DNA from: Arctopsyche grandis
Lineage: Eukaryota; Arthropoda; Insecta; Trichoptera; Hydropsychidae
Direction of reading: 5' to 3'
Length of the DNA stretch: 64,000 nucleotides
NCBI RefSeq assembly: GCF_051622035.1
Contig: NC_135365.1
Location: 27,218,001-27,282,000, forward strand
This document shows positions 26,851 through 37,506 of the stretch, piece after piece (position 1 is the stretch's first letter; the number at the start of each line of letters is the position of its first letter). Made by a program: the position numbers and the translations under genes. The notes under the pieces were generated by a model, which had not been told where the DNA came from, made no database searches, and was given only the letters and a program-made list of their open reading frames with translations.

Positions 26851-28174
26851 TAGCATATGCTAGTATTTTAAAGTTATTTTGATATCTTAAAGATGCACAT
26901 ACATACATGTTTCAAGTTTTGTATAGTATTTTTCTGTGATTTATTGGATTAGTGAGATTTCTTTATAAATATTTTCTATTAGAGGAAATATAAGTCGTTG
27001 ATTGTGTGATAATCGTCGGCCAATTGAATTAAAATAATACATTCTTATCAGTTCGTAGTGAGCAGTAGAACCATCGAAAGCACGAATGGTACTGGAATAA
27101 TAAAGTTTTAACTTATTTTTTAGCGAGGTGAGTAAATCTAGATTTCTATCGGCTGTAGACATTTTGAAAACTTGTGTCAGAACTCTGACGTTTGGATGCG
27201 CATTCGGAATACGTGTGTCGCTTGCTTGCGGTCGGGTGAGAATTTTTAACAGATCACGTATTGTGAGAAAAAATGTGAAATACAAGGTTTATTTTACAAT
27301 TTAAATGTTGGCACTTCCATCGGGCAAACTTCCACACTTTTGCTTTATTGACCTTGAGACGTACAACATATTTACTGCTTTTCCTATTCATAATGTTCCA
27401 AAAGTTACATTTATATAATCTCATCTCTGAAAATCCTTGTTTGGTAGTAAAAATCTTATTTTTTGGTTATTATCATTTTATCTACTATATAATGCGACAT
27501 GTTTTTCAAGTTTCCGAGTTATGATTGAACTTTTTCGTGAAACTCTTAGCGGTAAATAATAATGTCAACGGACAAGGACTAGGCACCTGAATTTAGCGTT
27601 TCTTTATTGTGTTTCGTTTCGCAGATGTTTGGAGAGCGATTACGACCGGAAGATAAGCAATAAAAGTGTTTTCCTGTCCGGCGTTTAAGTGATTGGAACC
27701 CTCTTCCACCTGGGCGGGAAAAACGAGAGTTTTCGATATGGAACAAGACGAAGACAAAGACACCTCCTCCACCCCCTCGACAGCACATAAACAACTTGTT
27801 TATGAGCCAAGTTTGAATGGCTTTTCGCTCCGGGGATGACGAGGGAGGCTGGCAGGGGAGTAGATGGAAGCAGCAGAAGAAGAAGCAGGTGGAACGAAAA
27901 AAGTTGGATGTTCCTCCACTTCCCCGCGGACCACTTAAACAAAATGGATAGACACTACAGTATGATTTAGTCCACTCGGGAAGTTGTTGCCCAAAAAACC
28001 AATATCGAATTTGTTTCAAAAATTCTACCTAGCGTATTTCACGATTATGAAGTTGCTCCAGAACTTTGCTCCGATGCGAAAATGGTGCAATTCAAAAGTT
28101 CAAAATACTTGTGAAGGTTCGCGCTACCTTTAAAACGCCTTATATTATGCTGCTAGTACAGTAATTGGAGCTTA

Positions 28175-28745
28175 TGACTACAGGTAGGACCGGAAGTGTG
28201 CTTTTTCCAGGAAACGGGGCGTTTTGGGTCTATTTTCCAGGAAATAGTGCAAACTACAAAGCTAGAGTGCAAAATAAAAAAAAGGTTCACCATAAAAATG
28301 AACAATGGTTCGCCGGGTCGTGCCGCGCTATAGTCATAAGTAGAGGTAGGACTGGAAGCGCGCCGTCTATTGTCTTATTGTAAATGCTTTGTAAAAAAGG
28401 TTCGGCAAACCTTTAACAATGGATTTACAACATGTGAACAATGAAAATCGCGCTCTGGGTCCGCTCTTTAGTCATAAGTAGAGCGCGGATAGAGACCGTG
28501 CTTTTCCCTGGAATCGGGGCGGTTTGGCTCTATTTACAAAGCAAAGTGCAAAAAAAAAAGGTTCGACGAACCTTTAACAATGAATCTACAACAATTGAAC
28601 AATGAACGGCGAGCTCTGGGTTCGCTCTTTAGTCATGAGCAGAGATAGGCGCGAAAGCGTGCTTTTTTCCAGGAAACAGGGCAAACTACAAAGCTAGAGT
28701 GCAAAAAAAAGGTTCATCATAAAAATGAACAATGCACGGCGAACA
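28175..28745. repeat. Tandem repeat, about 155-bp unit, four degenerate copies
   Basis: The units recur near 28190, 28350, 28490 and 28650. Each carries a GGAAGTGTGCTTTTTCCAGG-like segment, CTATAGTCATAAGTAGAG, and an AAAAAGGTTC block followed by its complement GAACCTTT. The last feature gives each unit a small hairpin. It has a satellite-like character and no coding capacity. Confidence 0.7.
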
Positions 28746-29508
28746 ATACACAGAACGGCGCAAACTTGGTACATTTCATTCTCGTTGATATGGAAAGTAT
28801 TTACAGGTTTTAAATTGTACATGGGAACATATTTGACAATAATTGTAATTGTCTTATATATTGTAGACAATTCACCCCTTTTAAGTGATATAAAATACGT
28901 CTTCTTGAGCTAAAAAACAGCGCTATATGTACATATAAAGCGATAGACTTGTTGAATTTGATCGTTTTAGTATCTCCAGTATGAAGGCAAAGGTCCGTTC
29001 GTTATAATTAAAATGGTAGGGGGGCTCTCAGGAGCCCCCCTTACGGGGGCTGCGCCCCTGTAATTGGATTATGGCCGACCGTTTGACCGGCGAGCACTTT
29101 TCCGAGCGCCATTTTCATTGCTTCGTTAATTTCTTTTTCGAAGGCAGTGTCAACACTCGGAAGTCCATTGAAGTTAACTTTTACCCTTTCGTCCTGTGAA
29201 GCTTTTTGTAGCACCCCGGAATTTAAATTATTGTAATTACTTTATTAGAGCGTCAACGCGCCAAGTCTTCTCTGTATGACGCGTTTGAAGTTCTTTAAAA
29301 TGTTATCTTAAAGGCTTATTTAATTACGTAATAACGACGAATGTTTTCGAAAAATGTGGCAACAATTTTTATTAGTAATCGATCATCATTTGAGAGGAAA
29401 AAGTAATGTGATTCAATTTCGCACAGATAAGCCTCGAGGTGTATCGATTCGTTTACCTATTTATGTATATCTTCGATAGAGGCAAAAGATAAGATATGTA
29501 TATGTTTG

Positions 29509-29540
29509 TATATAAGTAGAGGTATCTACATACTTATCAT
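29509..29540 (+). promoter_or_regulatory. Putative TATA box and initiator of the STAND gene
   Basis: TATATAAG at 29509-29516 is followed 30 bases downstream by an ATCATT initiator-like site (A at 29539), about 90 bases before the proposed ATG at 29630. Spacing is standard for insect core promoters, but AT-rich DNA yields chance matches. Confidence 0.35.
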
Positions 29541-29629
29541 TGCATTAATTTATCTTGGTGATAATTCGTAAGTTTGAATTTTTCATTCTGTTTAAATTCG
29601 TCGTTTTGTATATACATACATATATCAAA

Positions 29630-29691
29630 ATGGTGACGGAAGACATCAATATTGGCCCAAATAAATCGACTAAGGAAGTCACTTCAAATAG
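29630..29691 (+). CDS. Proposed exon 1 of the STAND nuclease gene
   Basis: ATG followed by 20 codons (starting MVTEDINIGP) and a consensus donor AATAG/GTATGT. It ends in phase 2, which fits the exon proposed at 33537. Independent support comes from a degenerate copy of the same exon at 63019, with the same upstream motif TTTAAATTCGTCGTTTTG and downstream sequence GGTGTTGTGAAAAATTCGG. The nearly 3.85-kb intron is filled with repeats. Confidence 0.55.
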
Positions 29692-29899
29692 GTATGTATT
29701 TACTATCACTGATTAGAAATAAACGATACATTTGCATGGTGTTGTGAAAAATTCGGATGTGACTAACACATGACTTTATTAATTTATTTGAGGGATTAAA
29801 GAAGTATAAAATACGCAATTCGTTAATGAAGAGCATTTCGAAGTTTGAGCGAAAATGTAGAAAAATTCATACAATACAAAAGTTCTACTCTCGGTTGTC

Positions 29900-30560
29900 G
29901 GAAATATTGTTTTAAAAATAATTACTACTTCCGGCTTACGAATTATTACTAACCAAAACTTTATCTAATCTACATAAGTTAGTATATAAAGAATACAAAT
30001 ATAAATTTTCAGCTCGATACGTTCAGTAGTGTGGAAAAAATAATGTAGAAGTAGGGAATGCAATACCGATAGTACCGATACCGGTAGTAACGGGATCGGA
30101 CCGAAGATCTACCTTTGGTATTACCGGTTTCACAAAAAAATACCGGTAGTATCAATTTTTTAAAAATTCGTTCATTTTATTTGTTGAAAACGATATCTTT
30201 ATGGCGAAACACTGTGTAAATTTGTGTTGTTATCAACTTGGGATTTCCATGTGAAATATTTGCGGTTATAAATATGTACATCCGGTTTACGAATTAGGAA
30301 TTTACGAATAACCAAAACCATATCTACTGTATGTACATATGTTTGAACACAGATAATACAAATATAAATTTTCAGCTTGATGCCTTCAGTGGTGTTGAAA
30401 AAATCGTGTGGTCAAAATATTTTTGACTTTTCCAAAAAGAAAAAAATCACACTTCCGGTTTTTTAAACTTAATGATTTATTTTTATTTTGATCACATTGA
30501 TACACGGATTATAATGGAATTTTCTTGTGAAGTGCATACATAATATATGTACAGACAGAC
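29900..30560 (+). repeat. Repeated intronic segments related to 62640-63640
   Basis: Two local copies (about 29910-30050 and 30270-30420) share CTTCCGGTTTACGAATT, AAAACCTTATCTA, ACAAATATAAATTTTCAGC and GTTCAGTGGTGTGGAAAAAAT. Two further copies lie at 62690-62830 and 63355-63500. The following segment with TTGATACACGGATTATAATGG also has a partner at 63560. They mark either a segmental duplication of the STAND-gene 5' region or a repeat family associated with it. Near 30065-30145 there is a degenerate ACCGGTAGTA tract. Confidence 0.7.
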
Positions 30561-30646
30561 ATATATAAAGGGAAGAAAAATTGAAAGTAAACTGCCACTT
30601 CTTTTTATTACTTTATCTATGTACGTAGTGACAATAGGGGTTTGAT

Positions 30647-31022
30647 GCATCCGCTCTAAAATCGCCAGATTAACAGAACGGCAGCTTTAAACGCAATTCT
30701 CATTTTCTCGAATGACAGATTGCACATCAGATGACGAGTAACCTTTCGATGTGCACAGATGCAATTATTAAAATTGAGTTGGATCTTTCTGGCGAGTTTA
30801 ATAAGGCAATATTCGTAACTTATCGAATCTTGCCTTATTAAACTCGCCTGAAAGATCCAACTCAATTTTAATAATTACCATTTTGATAATTGCATCTGTG
30901 CACATCGAAAGGTTACCCGTCATCTGATGTGCAATCTATCATTCGAGAAGATGAGAATTGCATTTAAAGCAGCCGTCCGTTAATCTGTCGTTCAATTTGT
31001 CTGGCGATTTTAGAGCGGATGC
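30647..31022. repeat. Long near-perfect inverted repeat (foldback) in STAND-gene intron
   Basis: The sequence from GCATCCGCTCTAAAATCGCC at 30647 folds onto its complement ending at 31022. The arms are about 180-190 bp, with a centre near 30830 and few mismatches. One arm has a small extra insertion (ACCATTTTGATAAT). If transcribed with the intron, it would make a long hairpin RNA. Confidence 0.9.
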
Positions 31023-31621
31023 ACCGCATCCTAACAATAGACGAAGTTTTGTGATCATGCGGAAATTCGAACTCAGAATCGATTACTGGTCACGTTAGTC
31101 CTATCGAATATGAAACTTAGTATCGGTTATTGAAACTGTTATCGAATTTAAAATTTGTCTTTTTTTATTTGCATGTCAATACTATTTTTAAAAATGCGCG
31201 CGATTTCGGTAGCATATGTAAATATGTATGCCTACACGTGCGACCTCCAAAACAAATGCACTCTGCAAGTGCAACCTCACCCAAATTCAATATGGGGAAT
31301 TCCAGCTGTGCGATAACGTGCTGTGACCTTCAGTTTGTTTTCCCCTTATCTGATCGATAAGATCTAGTCGGAATTGCAAAATAAATACTAAAAATAACTA
31401 CAATTCTACGAAACATTAGAATCCTCTGTGCTTAGGGTTGTCAGATTTCATGCCGGGACACCCCACCAAAAAAAAAAAAATCAGTTCTTTGACTTTTCTA
31501 TGGGTTTTTGATCTCTTTTTCCTATTATGCTGTACATTAACATTATAATAATATAATACTATGATTACTAACCAAATTAAATTAAAATTGTAAAATAGAA
31601 AATGATCAGTAGATCAGTAGC

Positions 31622-31626
<5 letters not shown>

Positions 31627-31709
<83 letters not shown>

Positions 31710-31710
31710 A
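31627..31710. repeat. (TA)n microsatellite
   Basis: Uninterrupted TA dinucleotides within the STAND-gene intron, flanked by AT-rich DNA. Confidence 0.95.
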
Positions 31711-32025
31711 TGTATTGAGAACATAATTTCGTAATAATAAAAAGCATTTATAAAGTCGTAAGATCAATTTCTCGATCAAATAAGGTCATATATGAATCTA
31801 TAAATAATACATATTTGGATATTAAGTTAATACTCGAAATTTTAAATACCCGGATCCCGCAGGTTTATTTATGTATTTATTTATTAAATAGCAAATTTCT
31901 AGTGAATTATTTAAAATTAACAATTTCAAACTTAAACTAACAACTATAATATAACATAGTTAACACAATTAACAAACATAGCATTTTATCAAACTTACAT
32001 ATATAATTACGTCATCTTCCACGGA

Positions 32026-33036
32026 GGTATCCATTAACCGTGTCACGACATAAGGTCCAAAGCTATAAGATCCAACGACAAGGGCACCACGAAAGAAGAT
32101 CCACCCGTTAGAATGCCCACCTGCTAAGTGATCCAGACAATTAAAAGCCCGGATGATAAAACCGGGCTTGCGAACCTTGGTCTAGAATCCGTTCATACGT
32201 AAGATTTTACTCTTTTTAAGAAATAATTTTTGCGGAACTCAGTTGAGAAACTCTGAATATGTAGGATTTGAAAACATAATTTTTGGGGAAAAATCGAAAA
32301 CCAAAGAATCTCCCATTTTTTATCAAATGCAAAGTTTCATAATGACGATTTGCGAACCTTAGTTCAGAAGCCCTGCATACGTAATAGTTTGGATTGCTAA
32401 AAAAAACTATTTGAAAAAAAAATTGCTACCCGGTTTAGAAACCCTGCTTAAAAATAAATGTTCGCGGTCTTAGTTGAGAAACCCTGCGTAATATTTCAAG
32501 GCACAAAGAGTATCAAATAAATTTATTCGCATTTATGAAATTATCATGTAGATATGGCCGACAATTTCAATACAGTAATTATTTTCGAAAACGCATTTAA
32601 TATTTATTGGAAAAATTGATTTTGCGCTGAATTGTCGTTGCGCTGAATAGATTGGCAGCACCTGACTCGATGTCAGGTGCTGCAATGATTTAATCTAACA
32701 TTATTATTTTATTCGGAATTTAATTAAAAAAATTGAAACCCGCCGAGTATTCAATCTAGTATCGAGTCAAATTGACTCGATATCTGATTTATGTAGATAT
32801 GGAGCGTTTTATTAAACATTATTACTTTATCTATGTTTTATATTTTGTTTTCGGACTTTTTGTGGCTGGACCTTTAACAAGGTGGACGATTTTCGGTTTT
32901 TACGTTTTATAATCTGGGCTTTTTATTGTCTGGATCACTTAACAGGTGGGCATTCTAACGGGTGGATCTTCTTTCGTGGTGCCCTTGTCTTTGGATCTTA
33001 TAGCATTGGACCTTATGTCGTGGAACCTCCATTAAC
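32026..33036. mobile_element. Non-autonomous element with about 130-bp inverted ends
   Basis: The segment 32026-32163 (CCATTAACCG, GACATAAGGTCC, AAGGGCACCACGAAAG, GCCCACCTG) recurs as reverse complement at about 32912-33033 (AGGTGGGC, CTTTCGTGGTGCCCTT, GGACCTTATGTCG). The interior of about 750 bp is AT-rich and non-coding, with repeated CCGG and GTTTAGAAACCCTG-type motifs. It is a foldback or long-TIR DNA transposon with no transposase. Confidence 0.75.
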
Positions 33037-33041
33037 ACCCC

Positions 33042-33400
33042 TCAAGAAAGCACCAATGTTACCTCTAAAGCACCTCTAATGCTCTCGGGAAGGGCATTAT
33101 ATATTTGAACACCTCTGTGGAAAACACCTGCAGTTTTAGCTTTCTTAACTCTACCTATAATTAATTTATTCCTATTTCTAATTTTATAATTATGTATATC
33201 TCTTTTCCTAACTATATGATTATTAAAATACTTGGGTAATAGATTCTTATCTAGCTTATACATATATAAATTTTAAAGTTTATTTCTAATATCCAACCAT
33301 TTCAATTCATCTAACATACTTACGTTTCCTCACATTCAAAATTGCACGCATTGCTCTATTCTGCACTTTCTGCAGTTTATCAATACACAATTTGAAGCCC
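33042..33400 (-). pseudogene. LINE reverse-transcriptase C-terminal remnant
   Basis: Minus-strand reading gives KLQKVQNRAMRAIL followed, after a frame change, by RKRDIHNYKIRNRNK and a GVQIYNALPESI motif. This is the usual C-terminal end of CR1/jockey-like non-LTR ORF2 proteins. It is broken and 5'-truncated, and is a repeat remnant within the STAND-gene intron. Confidence 0.7.
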
Positions 33401-33536
33401 GGATCCCTAATCCGGGTTTTAAGTCACTCGACCCAGCCAGGTCGAGTCCGAGTCGAATCGAGTCCAGAAACCCCAGATATACATATATAATTGAATGCAG
33501 ATATCGTATATTATTAAATATATGTATATTTTTCAG

Positions 33537-33574
33537 AATCGCCAACAATGCAGCACATAAACACGTAGCTACTA
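33537..33574 (+). CDS. Proposed exon 2 of the STAND nuclease gene
   Basis: A 38-base mini-exon. The acceptor is strong (TATATTTTTCAG at 33525-33536). It takes phase 2 from exon 1 and leaves phase 1 at the donor ACTA/GTTAGT (33575), which matches the next acceptor TTTTTTAAG at 33649-33657. The intervening intron would be 83 bases. An alternative is direct joining of exon 1 to an acceptor at 33678-33679, which is also in phase but has a poor pyrimidine tract. Confidence 0.45.
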
Positions 33575-33657
33575 GTTAGTATACGATTTTTTTTCTTAAA
33601 ATACTTAATGTATTGTAATCATTATGTAATATTCATAATATGTATATATTTTTTAAG

Positions 33658-34622
33658 ATATACAAGATAAACCAAATAGCAATCCCACTCAATTTGGTCG
33701 AGATTATGAAGGATACTTAGCTATGCTGTTCATATTGAGAGGTGCCATCAACAAGTATAGATTCAAAGTGGGCGTCGAAATAGAGCAAGCCCACAAGTTT
33801 GACGACTTGATCTTCATCTACAACAGGGCTGGCAAAAATGCCGGCAGATGCTTGCAGGCTAAACATACTACCAGCAATAAAAAGAAGATTGACTCTATGA
33901 ACCTGTTGACGATTGGGCAGAGTGATTTTAGCATCGTGAAATATTTTTTTGCTTTCAAAGATATGATGAGGGAGGATTATTTCCATGGAATCATTCAGGA
34001 GGATCTCATCGTTTATACAAATTTTGAGCTAGACGTCGATAGCAAAATAGGACCCAAAATGAAGCGGTGGCAAGAATTCGGATCGATGAAAGATGATAAA
34101 ATTAATAAACTCACCCAATTGTTGGAACCCATCAATAGTCCAGACGATATTCTAGATTTGACTAAGGAGGATTCTAAACGATACAGATTCAAAGATGAAT
34201 TAGTTGACATCTTGGAGTCCAAAGTCAATGAATATAGCATCGTTAGATTGGCACAAACGTTTAAAGATTGGTTAATGGGTAAAAAGAAGCTACAAGAGGT
34301 GGAGCACACCATTAGACCTTATTGGAAGTTTTTGACCGAAGAAATTCTGGATATTGAAAATGGACGGCTGCGAGAAAGTTTTCTAAAAGAACAAAAGAAG
34401 TTCAGGTCGAAGGAAGCTCAGATATTTCACGAAATATTAAAAGAGGAAATCAAAAGAAAAAATACACAAAATAAAAAGAAAATTGAAAAATATCAAGATG
34501 AAATATTGTCAATTGAGAGTTTGAGCGAGAGGGTGGGAACGATAGGCGAATATCCGTCGTGGAAAGTTGACTTAGAAGTGAAATTCGATAACATGGTCAA
34601 AGTAGAAGATACACCAACCTGA
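33658..34622 (+). CDS. STAND protein, N-terminal PD-(D/E)xK nuclease-like part
   Basis: The open frame runs from the proposed acceptor to a TGA at 34620-34622. Near its start lie YEGYLAM (E about residue 51 of the joined protein), KFDDLIFIYN (D82/D83) and LQAKH (Q100, K102). This E...DD...QxK arrangement is the PD-(D/E)xK fold signature in the form used by the Cap4/DUF4297 dsDNA endonuclease family of bacterial CBASS and related STAND effectors. The rest is charged and helical, with a coiled-coil-like Lys/Glu stretch near 34390-34500. The next ORF continues one frame over (+1) with no gap, so together they appear to be one gene broken by a single-base frame change. Function is inferred: nucleic-acid cleavage on activation by the C-terminal sensor. 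The nuclease call rests on motif reading only. Confidence 0.75.
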
Positions 34623-37506
34623 TCATAACGAATTGAAAGAAATTATTAAAGCCGACATTTTGGAGTACCAGCGTCAAAAATACGGTGGTGACGACTTTTA
34701 CACCGAAGAAGACATCGACAGATATGTGGAGGAAATATTTCAACACTTTCACAGCACGGTGTTTAAATGGAAGGATGCCGAGGTGGACAGGAAGAAGAGG
34801 AACAACAGAGATACGCAGGAAACGTACATGACTGAAGAAGATGGCGAAAAATTCTTGCAGAATCAATGGAAGGAGGTGAAATTCGACGTTCAAAAGCCAG
34901 TCACGTCTTTCATGGGAAGGGACGACGAATTGAAAGCTTTGCACAAGAGCTTCCAAAGAGGACCCACCGTGAAATCACAGACGAGAGTGATCTGTGGACT
35001 TCCCGGAATGGGAAAAACGGAATTAATTCGAAGCTACATCCAAAGATACAGTCGCCGATATGAAAACAAAGTTATGTGGATCGACGGTAAATCACGCGAG
35101 TCCATAGAGGACTCATTTCGGAGGCTGTACGAAACGTTGGAAATATCGACAGAAGAATCGGAAGACATCGACCAGATAGTTGCAGAAGTTTACCGAGAAT
35201 TTCAATCGAAAAAGTGCCTAATAGCGTTCGACGACGTTTCCAACCCAGAAGTAATCGATTCCTTTATGCCAAAACAGACTAGCAATGGAAATTTGCCTTT
35301 TATACTCATTACGTCTGCTAACTCAAAATGGGAACGAGACCGGAAAAGGAATCTGAAAGTTTTGACTGAACAGAATGCAACGAAGCTGATCGAAAATCAA
35401 GTGAACATCAGAGAATCAACTGAAATAAGGGAGATTGAACAACTAGTCAGGTATTTAGAATGCTTTCCGTTGGCCGTACAGCAGGCGGCTACTTATATCG
35501 CGAAAGAATCTGAGAAGGATTCTACATTTAGAATCACCGACTGCGTTAAAAATTTCTCCAAACACGTTGCAAAAATCCTCAAGCTTAAATTGCCGAAAGA
35601 CATTACTTCTTACGAGAAAACTACGTACGCCAATTTTCAAAACATCATCGATTCGATAGCAGATTTGGGAACTGTCGGAGAAAATACCTTAGATGTACTA
35701 AACGTCATATCTTTTTTGTGTCCCAATAACATCGATGTTCAATGGTTCTCGCAATACTCCACTTTAGATTTGGGTAGCATTTTCCAGACACTAAAGGAAT
35801 ATTCGATTGTTAATATCGAATACGGTACAGCGAGCATTCATAATCTCGTGCAGATGTTTACTAGACTTAGACTGAAGCAACTGAAAATGGATAGATCGGT
35901 CGTTTACAAAACGTTCTTTTTTTTTAATAAATTTTTTCCAAAGGAATTTTTAAAGAATAAATATTCCGTGAACGATTATGCAAATATGCGCAAATTAGCA
36001 CCACATTTGGAAGTATTTATGTCACACGCAGATGAAATTTGTAAATCGTGGCCTAAAACAGAAAGATTAAACTATTTGGAAAAATTGTTAACTTTGTCAG
36101 GAATTTGCTATTTCATATTACGTGATCTGCATAAACATAAGCAAGCTTTAAATCGATCTCAGGATATATGTAAGGAAAAAAATGGGTCAATGAGTTTTCA
36201 AAGCATAATCATCGATCTAAATTCGATTTATGCAGATATGCAAACGGGTAAATACGCCGAAGCTAAAAGGAGATACGATAAAATACTACCAACTTATTTG
36301 AAATTTTTTGGAGAAACAAGCAAATTGGCTGCTAATCTTTATACAAACGCGTCTCTTGCAGAATCATTTATGGGTAATTTATGGGTAGCCAAATCCTATT
36401 GTGAAAAGGCGTTAAAGATATATTCCATTAAAAATTATGAACCATATATCGAATGTTATATAAACTTGGGATTTGCGGAATTGGGTTTGGGTAATTACGC
36501 CATTGCAAAATCCATTTTCAAAAAGGCAAAAGCAATGTCAGTGTCACATTATGGAGAAAAGCACGTCACAGTTGCCAGAATACTTGTAGGGTTGGGTAGA
36601 ATAGAATTAAATTTGAGTAATTACGTTAGCGCAAAATCTATGTTTGAAAATGGCTTAGCGTCTCTTTTGTATAACTACGGAGAAGATCATATATTGGTTG
36701 CCGAAGCTCGTTTTGACTTGGCTATTTCAGAATACGAATTGGGTAATTTCGCAAAAGCAAAGTTTCTATGCAAAAAGGCCCTAGCGAAATATTTGTCGTA
36801 TTATGGAGAGAATTACCGAAAAAATGCGTATATATATAAAAAATTGGGAAATATTGAGTTGGAATTAAAAAATTATGCCACAGCAAAAACTCTATTTAAA
36901 AAAGCAATAATAGTTTATTTGGATAATTTTGGGGGAAATTTTATTGAACTCGCCAATATTTATTGTATCTTAGGTGGTTTGGAATTTAATTTGCAGCAGA
37001 ATTACACAGCTGCAAAATTCCAGTTCGAAAACGCTGTTGCGGTGTATTTGACGAATGGCATGGGAACACATAAAAATATTGGCACTACCTATCGTTATTT
37101 AGGACATTTGGAATTTAAATTGGGTAATCATACTTCAGCAAAAAATAACTACAAAAAAGCTTTGGTGGTTTATTTGAAATACTATGGAGAAAATCACATA
37201 GAAGTTGCCGAAATTCGTAACGATTTGGGTGATATAGAAATTAGATTGGGCAATTACGGTACTGCAAAAAATTATTTAGAAAAATCTTTGAACACGTATT
37301 TAACATATTACAGAGAGGCTAAGAATCACGTAAAAATTGGTTACCTTTATTCAAATTTGGGTATTGTAGAAATTAAATTGCGCAATAACTTTGAAGCATA
37401 TCGTCTGCTTAAAAGAGCATTAGCTATTTTTTTGAAAAACTTTGGAATAGAACACGAAAAAGTTGCAAGCGTTTATTATTTATTGTTCCAAATAACTGAT
37501 ATATAA
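34606..37506 (+). CDS. STAND protein, NB-ARC NTPase and TPR part
   Basis: This frame opens at 34606 (after a TAG at 34603) and runs about 960 codons to TAA at 37504. Numbering from 34633: Walker A GLPGMGKT at 122-129, Walker B LIAFDD at 196-201, an ILITSAN sensor strand at about 224-230, and the FPLAVQQAA motif (GxPLA class) at about 278-286. This set defines an NB-ARC/AP-ATPase. From about residue 530 to the end there are some nine or ten repeats of about 42 residues, with the pattern YYGE-H-VA...LG-IELxLGNY-xAK--FxKAL, as in kinesin-light-chain-type TPRs. In such proteins the TPRs sense a ligand and the NTPase oligomerises to activate the N-terminal effector. The upstream frame supplies a nuclease-like effector. 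No start codon is needed here if the locus is one gene; the first ATG in this frame is well inside. AATAAA lies at about 37777. Confidence 0.9.
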   Translation, partial: KIHQPDHNELKEIIKADILEYQRQKYGGDDFYTEEDIDRYVEEIFQHFHSTVFKWKDAEVDRKKRNNRDTQETYMTEEDGEKFLQNQWKEVKFDVQKPVTSFMGRDDELKALHKSFQRGPTVKSQTRVICGLPGMGKTELIRSYIQRYSRRYENKVMWIDGKSRESIEDSFRRLYETLEISTEESEDIDQIVAEVYREFQSKKCLIAFDDVSNPEVIDSFMPKQTSNGNLPFILITSANSKWERDRKRNLKVLTEQNATKLIENQVNIRESTEIREIEQLVRYLECFPLAVQQAATYIAKESEKDSTFRITDCVKNFSKHVAKILKLKLPKDITSYEKTTYANFQNIIDSIADLGTVGENTLDVLNVISFLCPNNIDVQWFSQYSTLDLGSIFQTLKEYSIVNIEYGTASIHNLVQMFTRLRLKQLKMDRSVVYKTFFFFNKFFPKEFLKNKYSVNDYANMRKLAPHLEVFMSHADEICKSWPKTERLNYLEKLLTLSGICYFILRDLHKHKQALNRSQDICKEKNGSMSFQSIIIDLNSIYADMQTGKYAEAKRRYDKILPTYLKFFGETSKLAANLYTNASLAESFMGNLWVAKSYCEKALKIYSIKNYEPYIECYINLGFAELGLGNYAIAKSIFKKAKAMSVSHYGEKHVTVARILVGLGRIELNLSNYVSAKSMFENGLASLLYNYGEDHILVAEARFDLAISEYELGNFAKAKFLCKKALAKYLSYYGENYRKNAYIYKKLGNIELELKNYATAKTLFKKAIIVYLDNFGGNFIELANIYCILGGLEFNLQQNYTAAKFQFENAVAVYLTNGMGTHKNIGTTYRYLGHLEFKLGNHTSAKNNYKKALVVYLKYYGENHIEVAEIRNDLGDIEIRLGNYGTAKNYLEKSLNTYLTYYREAKNHVKIGYLYSNLGIVEIKLRNNFEAYRLLKRALAIFLKNFGIEHEKVASVYYLLFQITDI

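Larger units (their letters stand above)
25276..29500. other. Gene-free interval with repeats
   Basis: Apart from the SINE, LTR-like segment and tandem repeat listed separately, I see only AT-rich unique-looking DNA and a GC-rich hairpin at about 29019-29040 (GGGGGGCTC and its complement). ORFs of 114 and 146 codons on the minus strand (26941-27285, 27579-28019) resemble no family I know and have no start context or splice support. Confidence 0.5.

Noticed and set aside
27579..28019. Minus-strand ORF of 146 codons (also 26941-27285, 114 codons)
   Set aside because: The composition is Phe/Ser/Cys-rich without any motif, there are no splice or promoter cues, and the neighbourhood is repeats.
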